Shown here: positions 1 to 8,298 of the stretch, in pieces
Layout: each line of letters starts with the position of its first letter
Position numbering within the stretch: the first letter of the stretch is position 1
Assembly (NCBI GenBank): GCA_031261325.1
Contig: JAISKH010000051.1
Coordinates: 1 to 46,147, forward strand
From: Oscillospiraceae bacterium
Lineage (GTDB): Bacteria > Bacillota > Clostridia > Oscillospirales > Oscillospiraceae
Reading direction: 5' to 3'
Length of the DNA stretch: 46,147 nt
Notes under the pieces: model-generated
The model's input: the letters and a program-made list of their open reading frames with translations, nothing else
What the model was told of the DNA's origin: nothing
Database searches by the model: none
Translations under genes and position numbers: made by a program

Positions 1-1269
1 CGCTATCCTCCGCGCGGCGGCGGCGGCTTTATTCATTGCCTCGCGCGCGTTGAACAGCAACACCTCGCCGTCCTTGTAAACAATTCGCCCGTCCACGACC
101 GTCATGCACACATCGCTCGCCTGCGCGGAGAAAACTACACTTGACAGCGCGTCATGCGTCGGCGTGAGGTGCGGCTTGTCCGTGTCCAGCACCGCGAAAT
201 CCGCGCGATACCCGACCTTAATCAGTCCCGTGTCCGCTCTCCCTTGCGCAATGGCTCCGCTGACCGTCGCGGCTCGCAGCATTTGTTCGGGCGGCGTTAA
301 TGTCGGATTCTCCGCCGCACCGCGATGTATCAGCGCGGCAAGGTGCAGCTCCTCCAGCATGTTCAGGTTGTTGTTGCTTGAAGCACCGTCTGTGCCGAGC
401 GCGACGTTAACGCCAAGCTCCAGCATTCGCGGCACGGGCGCGATACCGCTCCCGAGCTTAAGGTTGCTCGACGGGCAATGCACCGCCGTAACCCCGTGCC
501 GTTGCAGGATTTTCATATCCTCCTCCGTCACGTGCGTGCAATGCGCCGCGACAACGCGCGAGTCGAACAGCCCTGTGTCCTCAAAGTACTTCGCGACCGT
601 CACGCCGCGCCGTTGCAGTCCCTCAACGTGCTCGCGCCGCGTCTCCGATAGGTGCACGTGCACGCCCACTCCACGCGACTTCGCGTATTCCGCCTGCTCG
701 CGCACGACGCGCTCGTTCGTTGTGAACTCCGTGTGAATCGCCGTCTCCGCGATGATGCGCCCGTCGCACGCGCCGTTCCACGCGTCAATCAACCGCTCGC
801 TCTCCGCGTGGCGCGTTGAGCCGTACAGCCCGCCGTCGCCGAACTCGACAATCCCGCGCGACATGTTAAGCTTTATGCCCGCAAGCTTTGCCGCCTCGCA
901 CACGCTCTCGCAGAACGAGTACATGTCCGAAAACGACGTAACGCCCGAGGCGAGCATTTCCGCAATGCCGACGAGCGCGCCCCAATATGTGTCCTCCGCC
1001 GTCATGCGGTCCTCAAACGGAAAAATCCGCTCGTTCAACCACTCTTGCAGCGGCAATCCCTCACCGTAGCCGCGCAGCAGCGTCATCGGCACGTGGCAAT
1101 GCGCGTTGATAAATCCAGGCAGGAGTAGTCTCCCCTCACCCGCGATAACCTCACCGTAATCCCCGGTTATATGTTCGCCGATTGCCGCGATTCGCCCGTC
1201 GGCAACCGCGACATCGCCTTTTTGCGGCAAAAAATTCTCGTCAATATACGCAATATTCCGCAACAGCAA
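1..1269 (-). CDS. Amidohydrolase, MTA/SAH deaminase-like (3' end cut by window edge)
   Basis: Metal-dependent amidohydrolase of the ATZ/TRZ and 5'-methylthioadenosine/S-adenosylhomocysteine deaminase group, expected to deaminate an adenosine- or guanine-like substrate in the cytosol. Translating the minus strand gives the family signatures in order: NAHCHVPMTLLRG (first two metal His), HVHLSETRREH, AAHCTHVTEED and GTDGASSNNNLNM (metal Asp region). The frame stays open to base 1 (423 codons), so a few C-terminal residues are missing. The start is a TTG at 1269, chosen because AGGG lies 8 bases upstream. An in-frame GTG at 1276-1278 abuts the Shine-Dalgarno and is less likely. It reads away from the spoIIIA genes and shares no operon here. 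Exact substrate cannot be told; chlorohydrolase/guanine deaminase-type activity is the alternative. Confidence 0.88.
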   Translation of the reverse strand, partial: MLLRNIAYIDENFLPQKGDVAVADGRIAAIGEHITGDYGEVIAGEGRLLLPGFINAHCHVPMTLLRGYGEGLPLQEWLNERIFPFEDRMTAEDTYWGALVGIAEMLASGVTSFSDMYSFCESVCEAAKLAGIKLNMSRGIVEFGDGGLYGSTRHAESERLIDAWNGACDGRIIAETAIHTEFTTNERVVREQAEYAKSRGVGVHVHLSETRREHVEGLQRRGVTVAKYFEDTGLFDSRVVAAHCTHVTEEDMKILQRHGVTAVHCPSSNLKLGSGIAPVPRMLELGVNVALGTDGASSNNNLNMLEELHLAALIHRGAAENPTLTPPEQMLRAATVSGAIAQGRADTGLIKVGYRADFAVLDTDKPHLTPTHDALSSVVFSAQASDVCMTVVDGRIVYKDGEVLLFNAREAMNKAAAAARRIA

Positions 1270-1346
1270 GCTTGTCACCCTCTTCCGTAATTACAAATAT
1301 TCTAACCTATGCCCCATTATTTTGCAACACAAATTTGCCGCGCGTG

Positions 1347-1375
1347 TTGACGGCGAGCGAGCTTCGTGATAAAAT
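1347..1375 (+). promoter_or_regulatory. SigA-type promoter for the 1409 gene
   Basis: TTGACG (1347-1352), 17-bp spacer, TAAAAT (1370-1375). It lies 34 bases before the start codon at 1409, with a GGAG-type ribosome site between. Confidence 0.6.
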
Positions 1376-1408
1376 CAGCTGCAAAGCAACGAAACGGAGA
1401 GCTGTTAT

Positions 1409-1720
1409 ATGAGTAAAGCGTCAAAAATCAACTTCATGGCACTAAAAGCGGCGGAGGAGCACGAGAAAAAGCTCCGTGACCTGCGCATAAAAGCAACGCA
1501 ATCAATCAAGGTCGCCATATCCTACGCGGCAATTACCGCGCTCGTGATTTACCTCGGCTTAACGGGCGTTTTTGAGTGGTATTATTACGCGGCGGCGGGT
1601 CTTGCCGTGCTGATAATCCCGTACTTTTCGTATCAGGCGGTCAAGTCTCGGCGCGAGATTAAGCGGCTCACCGAAGATATTGAGCGCGTTTTGAACAATT
1701 CCACGGAATCGGACAAATAG
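1409..1720 (+). CDS. Small two-helix membrane protein, unknown function
   Basis: A 103-residue protein I do not recognise. It has a charged N-terminal segment (roughly residues 1-30, rich in Lys/Glu, probably helical), two hydrophobic helices (about 34-53 and 58-76) and a charged C-terminal tail (RREIKRLTEDIERVL) likely to form a short coiled coil. Both tails are probably cytoplasmic. It is a single-gene unit with its own promoter (1347-1375) and a strong terminator directly behind the stop, converging on the spoIIIA operon. Codon use matches its neighbours and nothing points to transfer. No function can be assigned. Confidence 0.75.
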   Translation: MSKASKINFMALKAAEEHEKKLRDLRIKATQSIKVAISYAAITALVIYLGLTGVFEWYYYAAAGLAVLIIPYFSYQAVKSRREIKRLTEDIERVLNNSTESDK

Positions 1721-1721
1721 G

Positions 1722-1748
1722 AAAGAAGCCCTTGCGGGCTTCTTTTTT
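1722..1748. terminator. Rho-independent terminator between convergent units
   Basis: Perfect 10-bp stem (1722-1731 with 1736-1745), 4-base loop TTGC, then a T run on the plus strand. It ends the 1409 gene. The minus-strand reading also has a T-rich flank and may help stop the spoIIIA transcript. Confidence 0.88.
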
Positions 1749-1767
1749 ACGTTAATAATAAGTACCG

Positions 1768-2364
1768 CTACTTGACTTCAAAGACCTTCAGCTCCGAAGC
1801 TTTAATGCCCGTCTCGGTCGTAACAACGTCTGTAATCTTCGCAACGTCAACTTTGGACAGCCCCGCAGCTGGCGCGGGCACCGTAACCTTAACCCCCTCG
1901 TCGCTGATAAACACAACGCAGTCGGCAAACCCTTTTGCCATAATCAGCGCTTCAAGCTCCGTCTCGCGCTGCGTGTCGGAAGCTATTTTCGTGATTTTTT
2001 CAAGCGACGCCGCGACAAGCTCATTCGTCGCGCCGTCCGTATTGTTCACGGTCGCGAGCGTTTCAACCGCCGCGTCGCGCGCCTGTTGGCGGTTAATGCG
2101 CACCGTCGCGAAATACTCGTTGCTCGTCTCGCCGCTTGCTGAGAAGTAAAGCCCGGGCACTTCGTCGCCCGCTTCCATGTCCATCTCCGTGTACTCGGGC
2201 AGCTCCGAATCGACCTCCGCGCCTACGGGCGAGCCGCTTTCCGCGCCCACCTCCGTTTCCGTCCCCGTCGTCACCTCCTGCCCATACGACCAGTTCAGCC
2301 ATGCCGCCGCCGCGACAAACAGCACAACCGTAACGATAACCGCGTTCCTTTTCAAATTCCCCAT
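1768..2364 (-). CDS. spoIIIAH: Stage III sporulation protein AH
   Basis: Mother-cell component of the SpoIIIA-SpoIIQ channel. It is a bitopic protein whose extracytoplasmic YscJ/FliF-like ring domain meets forespore SpoIIQ between the two membranes. The 198 residues show one N-terminal membrane anchor (about 8-24), an acidic linker (Glu-rich, about 33-70) and a C-terminal globular domain from about residue 80, with the family-like segment RQQARDAAVETL and a TVPAPAAGLSKVDVAKI strand-helix region. The start follows AGGAGG at good spacing, and that Shine-Dalgarno lies inside the last codons of spoIIIAG, implying coupled translation. It is the last gene of the eight-gene operon. Confidence 0.93.
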   Translation of the reverse strand: MGNLKRNAVIVTVVLFVAAAAWLNWSYGQEVTTGTETEVGAESGSPVGAEVDSELPEYTEMDMEAGDEVPGLYFSASGETSNEYFATVRINRQQARDAAVETLATVNNTDGATNELVAASLEKITKIASDTQRETELEALIMAKGFADCVVFISDEGVKVTVPAPAAGLSKVDVAKITDVVTTETGIKASELKVFEVK

Positions 2365-2365
2365 T

Positions 2366-2860
2366 TTATGACCTCCTCATTTTTATTACAGTAATTTTGT
2401 TTGAACTCAAACCCGTCAGTCCCGACACCGCGTTTAACAGCGCGAGCCGCACGTCGGCGTTGTCCGCTCCGTCGGATAGCACGAGCGCGCCGCGAAACTC
2501 TGGGTACACGCGCCGCAGCGTCACGGGCGACTGACCGTTGCCGCCCTGCGAAACGGTCACGGTTTTCTCGCTCGTCTCGCGCTCGGACTCCGTTTTGTCG
2601 GTGGCGTAAACCGTCTCCGTGCCCGTTTTAAGCGTCAGCACGACCTCCACCCTGCCCGCGCCGTCAAGCTTGGACAGCGCATCGGCAATGCGCTTTTCCG
2701 TCTCCGCAAGCGAGAAGTCGCCGTCGCCCTCGCTCACGGGCGCGGGCGCGGGCATTTCCGTCTTGCCGCCCGTCGGGAGCGATACCAGTCCGACGCCCAA
2801 GACAATCACCGCGAGGGCGATTATAACGCCTTTCTTTTTCAGGTATTCAAAAGCTTTCAT
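2366..2860 (-). CDS. spoIIIAG: Stage III sporulation protein AG
   Basis: Ring-forming component of the SpoIIIA channel, thought to make the large oligomeric ring in the outer forespore membrane. The 164 residues comprise an N-terminal membrane helix (about 11-29), a linker rich in Pro, Ala and Glu, and a ring-building domain starting near residue 50 (SLAETEKRIADALSKLDGAG, then RVEVVLTLKTGTETVY). The RVYPEFRGALVLSDGADN segment and the following strand-helix are typical of the family. The stop is 1 base from the spoIIIAH start codon. The central Thr/Ser/Glu-rich insertion is where family members differ most. Confidence 0.93.
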   Translation of the reverse strand: MKAFEYLKKKGVIIALAVIVLGVGLVSLPTGGKTEMPAPAPVSEGDGDFSLAETEKRIADALSKLDGAGRVEVVLTLKTGTETVYATDKTESERETSEKTVTVSQGGNGQSPVTLRRVYPEFRGALVLSDGADNADVRLALLNAVSGLTGLSSNKITVIKMRRS

Positions 2861-2861
2861 T

Positions 2862-3350
2862 TCAACTATCTCCCCAAATCAGCTCCTCCGGCAGAATCCC
2901 CAGTTCGTCTCGAATTGCAGTCGCAAGTTCCTCACGCGCGTAAAAATCCGCCGATGATGTGAGCGTCGCCCCCGCAGGGTACCACAGTCCGTCCTCCCCC
3001 ATTGCGACCGTAACACGAACGGCGAGTTCCGTTATGCCGAGCTTCGCTCCCTTGTCCACAATATATGACGCGCATCGTTCCTCTATGATTCGTCCCGTCA
3101 GCTTTTCGTTAACATCTGAAAGCGGCTCCTCAAACCGCCGCGCCTGCTCTTGATACGCCGCGAAGCTGTCCCCGAACGACGCGTAGTCAAATTCGCGCAG
3201 CGGCTTTATTAGCGCGATTACAATCATCAGCCCGCATACGAGGGACACCGCGCGCTTCGTTTTCCCCTCCGGCGTCAGCGTCATGGCAACGGCTGTGATT
3301 ACCGCCGCGCCCGCGATACCGATTATCCAACTGCCGAGAGCGTCTGTCAT
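2862..3350 (-). CDS. spoIIIAF: Stage III sporulation protein AF
   Basis: Mother-cell membrane protein of the SpoIIIA complex. Residues about 7-26 and 33-52 form two N-terminal transmembrane helices, and the rest (about 60-162) is a soluble domain that in characterised homologues has a ring-building-like fold. The motif EERCASYIVDKGAKLGI resembles the family helix. It lies between spoIIIAE and spoIIIAG with gaps of 13 bases and 1 base. The ATG is preceded by a GAAAGG Shine-Dalgarno. Confidence 0.9.
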   Translation of the reverse strand: MTDALGSWIIGIAGAAVITAVAMTLTPEGKTKRAVSLVCGLMIVIALIKPLREFDYASFGDSFAAYQEQARRFEEPLSDVNEKLTGRIIEERCASYIVDKGAKLGITELAVRVTVAMGEDGLWYPAGATLTSSADFYAREELATAIRDELGILPEELIWGDS

Positions 3351-3363
3351 TTTGCGCCGCCTT

Positions 3364-4482
3364 TCACCCCGTAACCGTTCTGATTACCGCAATTATTGAG
3401 ATATACAGCATCACCGCCGCAACCCCTGCCATGCCGAGCGCAAGCCCGAACGCCGCGCCGATTGAGTTAACGAGCTTCATAATGCGCGAATCGGCGAGCG
3501 CGCCCGCAAGTCCTCCCGCCGCCTTGAACAGCAGATAACTCGCGCCAAGCTTGATGAACGGCGCGGCGCAAATCGCCGTCACCGCGAGCATTCCGAATAT
3601 ACCGACGGCGTTTTTTATAATCGCCGCGCCCGACAGCACCGTGTCCGCCGCGTCCGCCAATATGCTGCCGACAACGGGCAGTACGGTCGAGATTGTGACC
3701 TTCGCGGCGCGAACCGCAACCGCGTCCGAGGCTCCCGCAATCACGCCGACGAGCGATATGTACGCGACAAACGCAACCACCATGACGGTAAGCGCGGTCT
3801 TTGCCAGCCATTTAATCAACGCCGCCGCGCCGCCCAACGCGTCGCTGCCGAGCGCGGCTTCACCGACGGACAGGGCGGAGTACGCGTAAATCAGCGGCAT
3901 AATCACGCTCTTTGCGACGGACATCATGACGTTCAGGAACATCACGGTCGCGGCGTATTTGACAGCCGCCGACGTTAGCGCGCCGCTCGCCGTCGCCGCC
4001 GCGGATAAGGTCGGCAGCAGCAGCTTTGAGAACGCGCTCATCTCGTCCATAACCTGTTCGCTCATGCCGACGAACGTGCCGACGCTCGTCAGGCACACGG
4101 CGGCAATCGCGAGCACTCCCGCTAGCGTCGCGTAGTCGCCGCCCTTGCCGCCGAACGCCGCGTTTGCCGTCCCGCTGACGGCGGCAATAAGCACGATTAC
4201 AGCCGCGCTTCTCATCGCGCCGCCTATGTTGCCGCCAATCGCGCCCTTTATCCCGCTCCACAGCTTTGCAAGTCCGCGCTCCGCGTCCAAGCCGTCCATA
4301 ACGTCCATGTCGCCGATTATGTCGCGCGCCGAGTCGGGCAGAGTTAGCTTATCAAGCTCCAAAGCGTCCGCCTGCGCCTGCGCCGTCGATTCCGCGTCTG
4401 CGGCAAGCGCGGTTGCCGCGCACAGGAGCGTCAGCGCGGCGGCGATTATTATCACGGCAATCAGCCTTACACAGTTCTTCAC
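3364..4482 (-). CDS. spoIIIAE: Stage III sporulation protein AE
   Basis: Large polytopic membrane protein of the SpoIIIA channel, placed by homology in the export platform. The 372 residues begin with a cleavable-looking signal sequence (LIAVIIIAAALTLLCAATALAADA), followed by a periplasm-like segment and then about seven hydrophobic helices from residue 90 to the C terminus, rich in Ala, Val and Gly. Length is close to the family norm. It overlaps nothing, and the spoIIIAD stop lies 2 bases upstream of its start. The very high alanine content creates several long antisense frames here that are not genes. Confidence 0.93.
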   Translation of the reverse strand: MKNCVRLIAVIIIAAALTLLCAATALAADAESTAQAQADALELDKLTLPDSARDIIGDMDVMDGLDAERGLAKLWSGIKGAIGGNIGGAMRSAAVIVLIAAVSGTANAAFGGKGGDYATLAGVLAIAAVCLTSVGTFVGMSEQVMDEMSAFSKLLLPTLSAAATASGALTSAAVKYAATVMFLNVMMSVAKSVIMPLIYAYSALSVGEAALGSDALGGAAALIKWLAKTALTVMVVAFVAYISLVGVIAGASDAVAVRAAKVTISTVLPVVGSILADAADTVLSGAAIIKNAVGIFGMLAVTAICAAPFIKLGASYLLFKAAGGLAGALADSRIMKLVNSIGAAFGLALGMAGVAAVMLYISIIAVIRTVTG

Positions 4483-4484
4483 GG

Positions 4485-4871
4485 CTACACCAACGACTCA
4501 ATCATGTCGAGAGCCGTTTGCAATAGCGGCAGCGCGACGTATACCGCCGCAACCGCTCCCGCAAGCTCAACGCCCGACGCGGCGGCGGCTTGTCCCGCCT
4601 CCTTGCATATATCGGCGGTCAGCTTTGCGACGATGGAAATGCCGACGGTTTTGAGCACCGCGTCCAGCGACGCGTCGGGAATGTTCGCCGCCCGCGCCGT
4701 ATTGCGCAGAAACTCAAGTATCGCCGCCAAAATGTCAAGGCACAGCATAACCGCGAGTATCGCCAGCGCGACAGACAGTAACAGCGACGTTTCGGGGCTT
4801 TTCTTCTTGACCAACAGTCCGAACGCGGAGCCGGCGATTACCGCCCCCGCGATTTTCAGCAGTACGGTCAT
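4485..4871 (-). CDS. spoIIIAD: Stage III sporulation protein AD
   Basis: Small integral membrane component of the SpoIIIA complex, 128 residues, with about four hydrophobic segments (around 3-20, 28-52, 68-85 and 100-118). The SPETSLLLSVALAILAVML stretch and the helix containing KTVGISIVAKLTADICKEAG are characteristic of the AD family. It belongs to the AC/AD pair compared with FliQ/FliP-like export-gate subunits. Spacing to spoIIIAC is 5 bases and to spoIIIAE 2 bases, so expression is coupled. Confidence 0.92.
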   Translation of the reverse strand: MTVLLKIAGAVIAGSAFGLLVKKKSPETSLLLSVALAILAVMLCLDILAAILEFLRNTARAANIPDASLDAVLKTVGISIVAKLTADICKEAGQAAAASGVELAGAVAAVYVALPLLQTALDMIESLV

Positions 4872-4876
4872 ACGCG

Positions 4877-5071
4877 CTAAAACCCGAACAGGTCTTTTAT
4901 CAAGTCGAACATCACGCTTATTTCCTTGAGAATAATCATCAGCACGACGATAAGCCCCGCGATTGTGGTTAGCAACGCCTGCTCCTGCTTGCCCGCGCGG
5001 GACAGCAGCATGTCAAGCACGGCGACAAGGATTCCCACGGCGGCAATCTTGAAGATTAAATCCACATTCAC
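4877..5071 (-). CDS. spoIIIAC: Stage III sporulation protein AC
   Basis: A 64-residue protein with two transmembrane helices (about 6-24 and 32-52), the normal size for SpoIIIAC. NVDLIFKIAAVGILVAVLD matches the conserved N-terminal helix, and the SRAGKQEQALL turn between helices is the family signature. It probably forms a gate subcomplex with SpoIIIAD. It is 13 bases after spoIIIAB, with a clear AGGGGC Shine-Dalgarno. Confidence 0.93.
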   Translation of the reverse strand: MNVDLIFKIAAVGILVAVLDMLLSRAGKQEQALLTTIAGLIVVLMIILKEISVMFDLIKDLFGF

Positions 5072-5084
5072 AGCAATGCCCCTT

Positions 5085-5609
5085 TCATATTAGTAAAATG
5101 ACGACTATCGCGCCGACGGCTATGCCGAGCGCGGAAAACAGCTTGCCGTCGCGGTCGCGCGCGTCTGACGCGGCACGCGCAAACTCCTCGAACCGCCGTT
5201 GCGCGCGCTCTATCGCGTCGCGCTGTTCGTCAACGTTGTAACGCCCCAATGTCGAGGACAGCTCGCATAGTTCGGCGCTCTCGTTCGGCGTTAACATCAG
5301 CTCCTGCGTCACGGCGACGGCTTCGCGCCACAGCTCGGGAAAGCCCGCGTCGCCCAGTCGCGGCAATCGGTCATATACGTTGCGGTACAGCGCGTTCGCG
5401 GGATACTCGCACTCGCGCGACAATCTGTTCAGCACTTCCGGCATGGGCGCGAGCCTGTCGCAAATCTCGCCACGCAGGAGCGAGAACGCGCGCAGCAGCG
5501 TCTCCAAGGCGTGCGCGCGTCGGCGCAACCGCGCAACACCGAGCAGTCCGCAAGCGGTGCAACCTCCGACGAGCAACGCCGCGCCCATAAGCTTCAATAT
5601 TCCCGCCAT
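5085..5609 (-). CDS. spoIIIAB: Stage III sporulation protein AB
   Basis: The 174-residue protein has the SpoIIIAB/GspF-like topology: an N-terminal membrane helix (about 4-25), a cytoplasmic helical domain (30-150) and a C-terminal hydrophobic helix (about 158-174) ending directly at the stop. The RRRAHALETLLRAFSLLRGE and TPNESAELCELSSTLGRYNV segments are typical. It is thought to anchor the SpoIIIAA ATPase to the channel. The start codon lies 1 base after the spoIIIAA stop. Confidence 0.92.
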   Translation of the reverse strand: MAGILKLMGAALLVGGCTACGLLGVARLRRRAHALETLLRAFSLLRGEICDRLAPMPEVLNRLSRECEYPANALYRNVYDRLPRLGDAGFPELWREAVAVTQELMLTPNESAELCELSSTLGRYNVDEQRDAIERAQRRFEEFARAASDARDRDGKLFSALGIAVGAIVVILLI

Positions 5610-5610
5610 T

Positions 5611-6567
5611 TCAATTCACCGGGCACGCGGCAAGGTCGGACACGGTGTATCGCCGCTCCTCGCCCTGCCGATATATGCGCACGAGCTTTTCAAACACGCC
5701 AAGCTCCAACAGCGGGCGGTAAATCGCGCGGCGACGCAGGTCGTCAAGGCTGTCCGCGTGCGCCGTCGCGATTAGGCTCACGCCGCAGTTTGCCGCGCGG
5801 GTGAGCGCGTCCACGTCCTCCGGCGCGGTTATTTCGTCGAGCGCGATAACCTGCGGATTCATCGCGCGCAGTAACATGAGCACCGCCGCCGCCTTTGGGC
5901 ACGCGTCCAAAACGTCCGTGTTGCGCCCGACCTCCATTTGCGGCGCGCCGTCCAGCAGCGCGGCAATCTCGCTTCGCTCGTCCGCGAGAGCGACGCGGCT
6001 CGGCGCAAGTCCCAAAGCGCGGTCGCCGTCCGAAACCTCGCGTATTAAGTCGCGCAGCAGCGTCGTCTTACCCCCGCCCGGCGGCGAGATTATGAGCGTC
6101 GAACGCACACGCCCGCCGCGCATAAGCTGCGGCGCAATGTCGCCCGCAACGCCGCGCGCTTCATGCGGTATCCTGACCGACGCGGACGAGAGCGCGCGAA
6201 AGCCCGTAATCTCGCCGCTCTGCGCGACAGCCGTGCCGCACAGCCCGATTCTGTACCCGCCGCGCACCGTTATGTACCCCGCGCGAACGCTGTCCCGCGC
6301 CGCGTGAGCCGACGCGCCCGTCGCAATGTCGAGCAACCCGTCAAGGTCGCGTTTTGTCACAGTTTCGCCGTGCACCGCGCATTCGCCGCGTGAGGTTACA
6401 ACCGTAATCGGTCTGCCGATTCGCAGACGAATTTCCTCCGCCGACGCGCGTTCGTCCCGCGTTAGCGTCCGTGCCGCGCCGCGCAGCTTGTCGGGCAGGA
6501 GCAGCACCGCGCCGTCATATCGCGCCGTGTCCGCGTCACGCGCCGCACTTGTTATGTTGTTCGTCAT
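5611..6567 (-). CDS. spoIIIAA: Stage III sporulation protein AA, ATPase
   Basis: Cytoplasmic AAA+/secretion-type ATPase that powers the SpoIIIA-SpoIIQ channel in the mother cell. A Walker A motif (SPPGGGKTTLLRDL) sits near residue 160 and a Walker B (VIALDEITAPED) near 240. The N-terminal domain carries RLRIGRPITVVT, typical of the family. ATG at 6567 is preferred because GGGTGA lies 6 bases upstream. A GTG three codons earlier (6576) is also in frame. It is the first gene of the spoIIIA operon, which in characterised species is transcribed by mother-cell sigma-E. I could not identify a convincing sigma-E promoter by eye. Confidence 0.94.
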   Translation of the reverse strand: MTNNITSAARDADTARYDGAVLLLPDKLRGAARTLTRDERASAEEIRLRIGRPITVVTSRGECAVHGETVTKRDLDGLLDIATGASAHAARDSVRAGYITVRGGYRIGLCGTAVAQSGEITGFRALSSASVRIPHEARGVAGDIAPQLMRGGRVRSTLIISPPGGGKTTLLRDLIREVSDGDRALGLAPSRVALADERSEIAALLDGAPQMEVGRNTDVLDACPKAAAVLMLLRAMNPQVIALDEITAPEDVDALTRAANCGVSLIATAHADSLDDLRRRAIYRPLLELGVFEKLVRIYRQGEERRYTVSDLAACPVN

Positions 6568-6652
6568 TCGTATCACCCGACATATTCTATTTGAGCATGT
6601 CCGCGTTTAGAACAGCGCGATTGTTTTAATACGTCGCGCGGGTTTTCTTTTG

Positions 6653-6681
6653 TTGACTTATCGGCTGTTATTACATATAAT
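6653..6681 (+). promoter_or_regulatory. Near-consensus SigA promoter of the DUF4125 operon
   Basis: TTGACT (6653-6658), 17-bp spacer, TATAAT (6676-6681). The ATG at 6716 follows with GGAGGTG (6704-6710) between, so the leader is short. It is among the best promoters in the window, which suggests vegetative rather than sporulation expression. Confidence 0.8.
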
Positions 6682-6715
6682 GATAGGCAGAATAAGTATA
6701 TGCGGAGGTGGTGTT

Positions 6716-7357
6716 ATGTCGCCGACAAAGGAAACGATTGACCGCATTGTCTCGCTCGAATGGGACATGTTTCAACTGGTGAACGAGGGCGGTCCGCGCG
6801 CGGATTGTCAGGACGACCGCGACACGTTTGACGCGATGCGGCGCGCGCAGTTTGAGGCGTGGTCCGGCAATGCCGCCGAGTGCTACCTTGAGGATTTGAC
6901 CCTCGCGACGCTGACGGGGCGCAACCTTATATTCGAGAAGTACGCGCACATGATGCGGACGACCGCGCCCGAGCGTTACGCTGAGCTAACCAAGCACATC
7001 AAAATGCCGACGTCGCGTATTCGCGCGCTCGCGCGGGAGGTTTGCGCAAAGCTCGTGGCGCAGACGGAGGAACTGCACAGGCTGTTCCCCTATGTCGCGG
7101 ATTCGGGGCGACCGCTGCACTCCGAAGACGACATTTACGGCACGGTAAGCGTCGAAACGTATCAGCTCGGCGAGCTGCTTACGTACTCCGACATCACGCT
7201 CGCCGCCTTGCTCGACCATATCGACAAGCTTGCCGCACAGGGCAAGTCGCTCGCGCGGGAGATATTGCTCGGCTCCGTGCGGTATTACGGTTACGCAAGC
7301 CTTGAGGACGCGGAGAAAACAACGCGCGAGCGAATGATTGGAGGTGGCAGGGCGTGA
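6716..7357 (+). CDS. DUF4125 family protein
   Basis: Conserved Firmicutes protein of unknown function, 213 residues from the ATG at 6716 (GGAGGTG just upstream; an in-frame start at 6650 overlaps the promoter and is rejected). The DUF4125 signature is clear in the first half: IVSLEWDMFQLVNEGGPRA, CQDDRDTFDAMRRAQFEAW, and GRNLIFEKYAHMMR. It is predicted soluble and mostly helical, with no signal peptide. The stop overlaps the next start by 4 bases (GTGA), as the next stop does, so this gene, the TPR protein and the DUF4037 protein form one translationally coupled unit. That conserved-looking set argues for a joint role; no biochemical function is known to me. Confidence 0.85.
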   Translation: MSPTKETIDRIVSLEWDMFQLVNEGGPRADCQDDRDTFDAMRRAQFEAWSGNAAECYLEDLTLATLTGRNLIFEKYAHMMRTTAPERYAELTKHIKMPTSRIRALAREVCAKLVAQTEELHRLFPYVADSGRPLHSEDDIYGTVSVETYQLGELLTYSDITLAALLDHIDKLAAQGKSLAREILLGSVRYYGYASLEDAEKTTRERMIGGGRA

Positions 7358-8298
7358 TTGAGGGCATTTTTGAAAAGCTTGACGCGCTGTACGCGGCGGG
7401 TAAGCCCGACGAGATTGAGCAATTTCTCGTCGCAACCATAAAGTCGTTTGAGCTGAACGAGGAAACGCACAAGGGCGAGTTCATCTCCGTGCTCAACGAG
7501 CTTGCGGGGTTTTACCGCGGGGTCAGCCGCTATACGGAAGCGGCGGAGCTGTTTTTGCGCGCGTTGCAATTGCTTGAGGTTGCGGGGCTTGCAACATCTC
7601 CCGCGTTCGCGACGGTGCTGATGAACCTTGCGGGGTTGTATCGTTTGACGGGGCAACTCGCGGAGACGATTACCCTGTTCCTGCGCGCGAAGGAATTGCT
7701 GGAAAACGCCGACAATCGCGACGATTACGCTTACGCGAGCGTGCTGAACAACCTGTCGCTCGCGTATCAGGGAACGGGCGAGCTTGACCTCGCGTTCCGT
7801 CTGGCGAGCGACGCGCTAACGCTATTGCGCACAGGCTCGGGCGCGGTTGCGGACGCGGCGCGGGACATGACGCACGAGATTGCGACCGCGCTGAACAATC
7901 TCGCGGCGATTGACATTCAGCGCGGCAAGTACGATGAGGCGGAGCCGTTGATTGCGGAAGCGCTCGACTTATACAACAACATGCCGGAGGAGAACGTGCA
8001 CCACGCCGCCGCGCTTTCCACATGGGCGACGGTACTGTTTGCAAAGCGTGACCTTGACGGCGCGCGGGACGCGTTCACGCGCTCGCTCGCGCTGACCTAC
8101 AAGTTCTTCGGGCGCAACATCGAATACGCGCAGGTTGAGCGCAACCTGTCGGCGGTGTATGAAACGCTCGGCGACATGACGAACGCGAAGCGTCACCTCG
8201 CGTCGGGTTACGAGACGATTAAGGGCATACTCGGAGACGCGCACGAGCGTGTCAGCGAATACAAAATCTCGCTCCTACGGCTGGAGTCGAAGTCGTGA
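7354..8298 (+). CDS. Tetratricopeptide repeat protein
   Basis: A 314-residue soluble protein built from tandem TPR helical hairpins from about residue 40 to 290. Repeats are visible at YTEAAELFLRALQLLE, LAETITLFLRAKELLE, LDLAFRLASDALTLLR, YDEAEPLIAEALDLYN and LDGARDAFTRSLALTY, close to the Kinesin-light-chain-like TPR_12 type. It starts at GTG 7354 with GGAGG upstream and overlaps both neighbours by 4 bases. TPR proteins are protein-binding scaffolds. Here the natural partners are the flanking DUF4125 and DUF4037 products, possibly holding the nucleotidyltransferase-like protein in check (inference). Confidence 0.85.
   Translation: MIEGIFEKLDALYAAGKPDEIEQFLVATIKSFELNEETHKGEFISVLNELAGFYRGVSRYTEAAELFLRALQLLEVAGLATSPAFATVLMNLAGLYRLTGQLAETITLFLRAKELLENADNRDDYAYASVLNNLSLAYQGTGELDLAFRLASDALTLLRTGSGAVADAARDMTHEIATALNNLAAIDIQRGKYDEAEPLIAEALDLYNNMPEENVHHAAALSTWATVLFAKRDLDGARDAFTRSLALTYKFFGRNIEYAQVERNLSAVYETLGDMTNAKRHLASGYETIKGILGDAHERVSEYKISLLRLESKS

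Noticed and set aside
104-1069. Two plus-strand frames (210 and 105 codons)
   Set aside because: Antisense to the amidohydrolase, whose minus-strand frame carries all catalytic motifs.
6568-6652. Sigma-E promoter for the spoIIIA operon
   Set aside because: Expected from known biology, but no clear -35/-10 match could be picked by eye, so it is not annotated.
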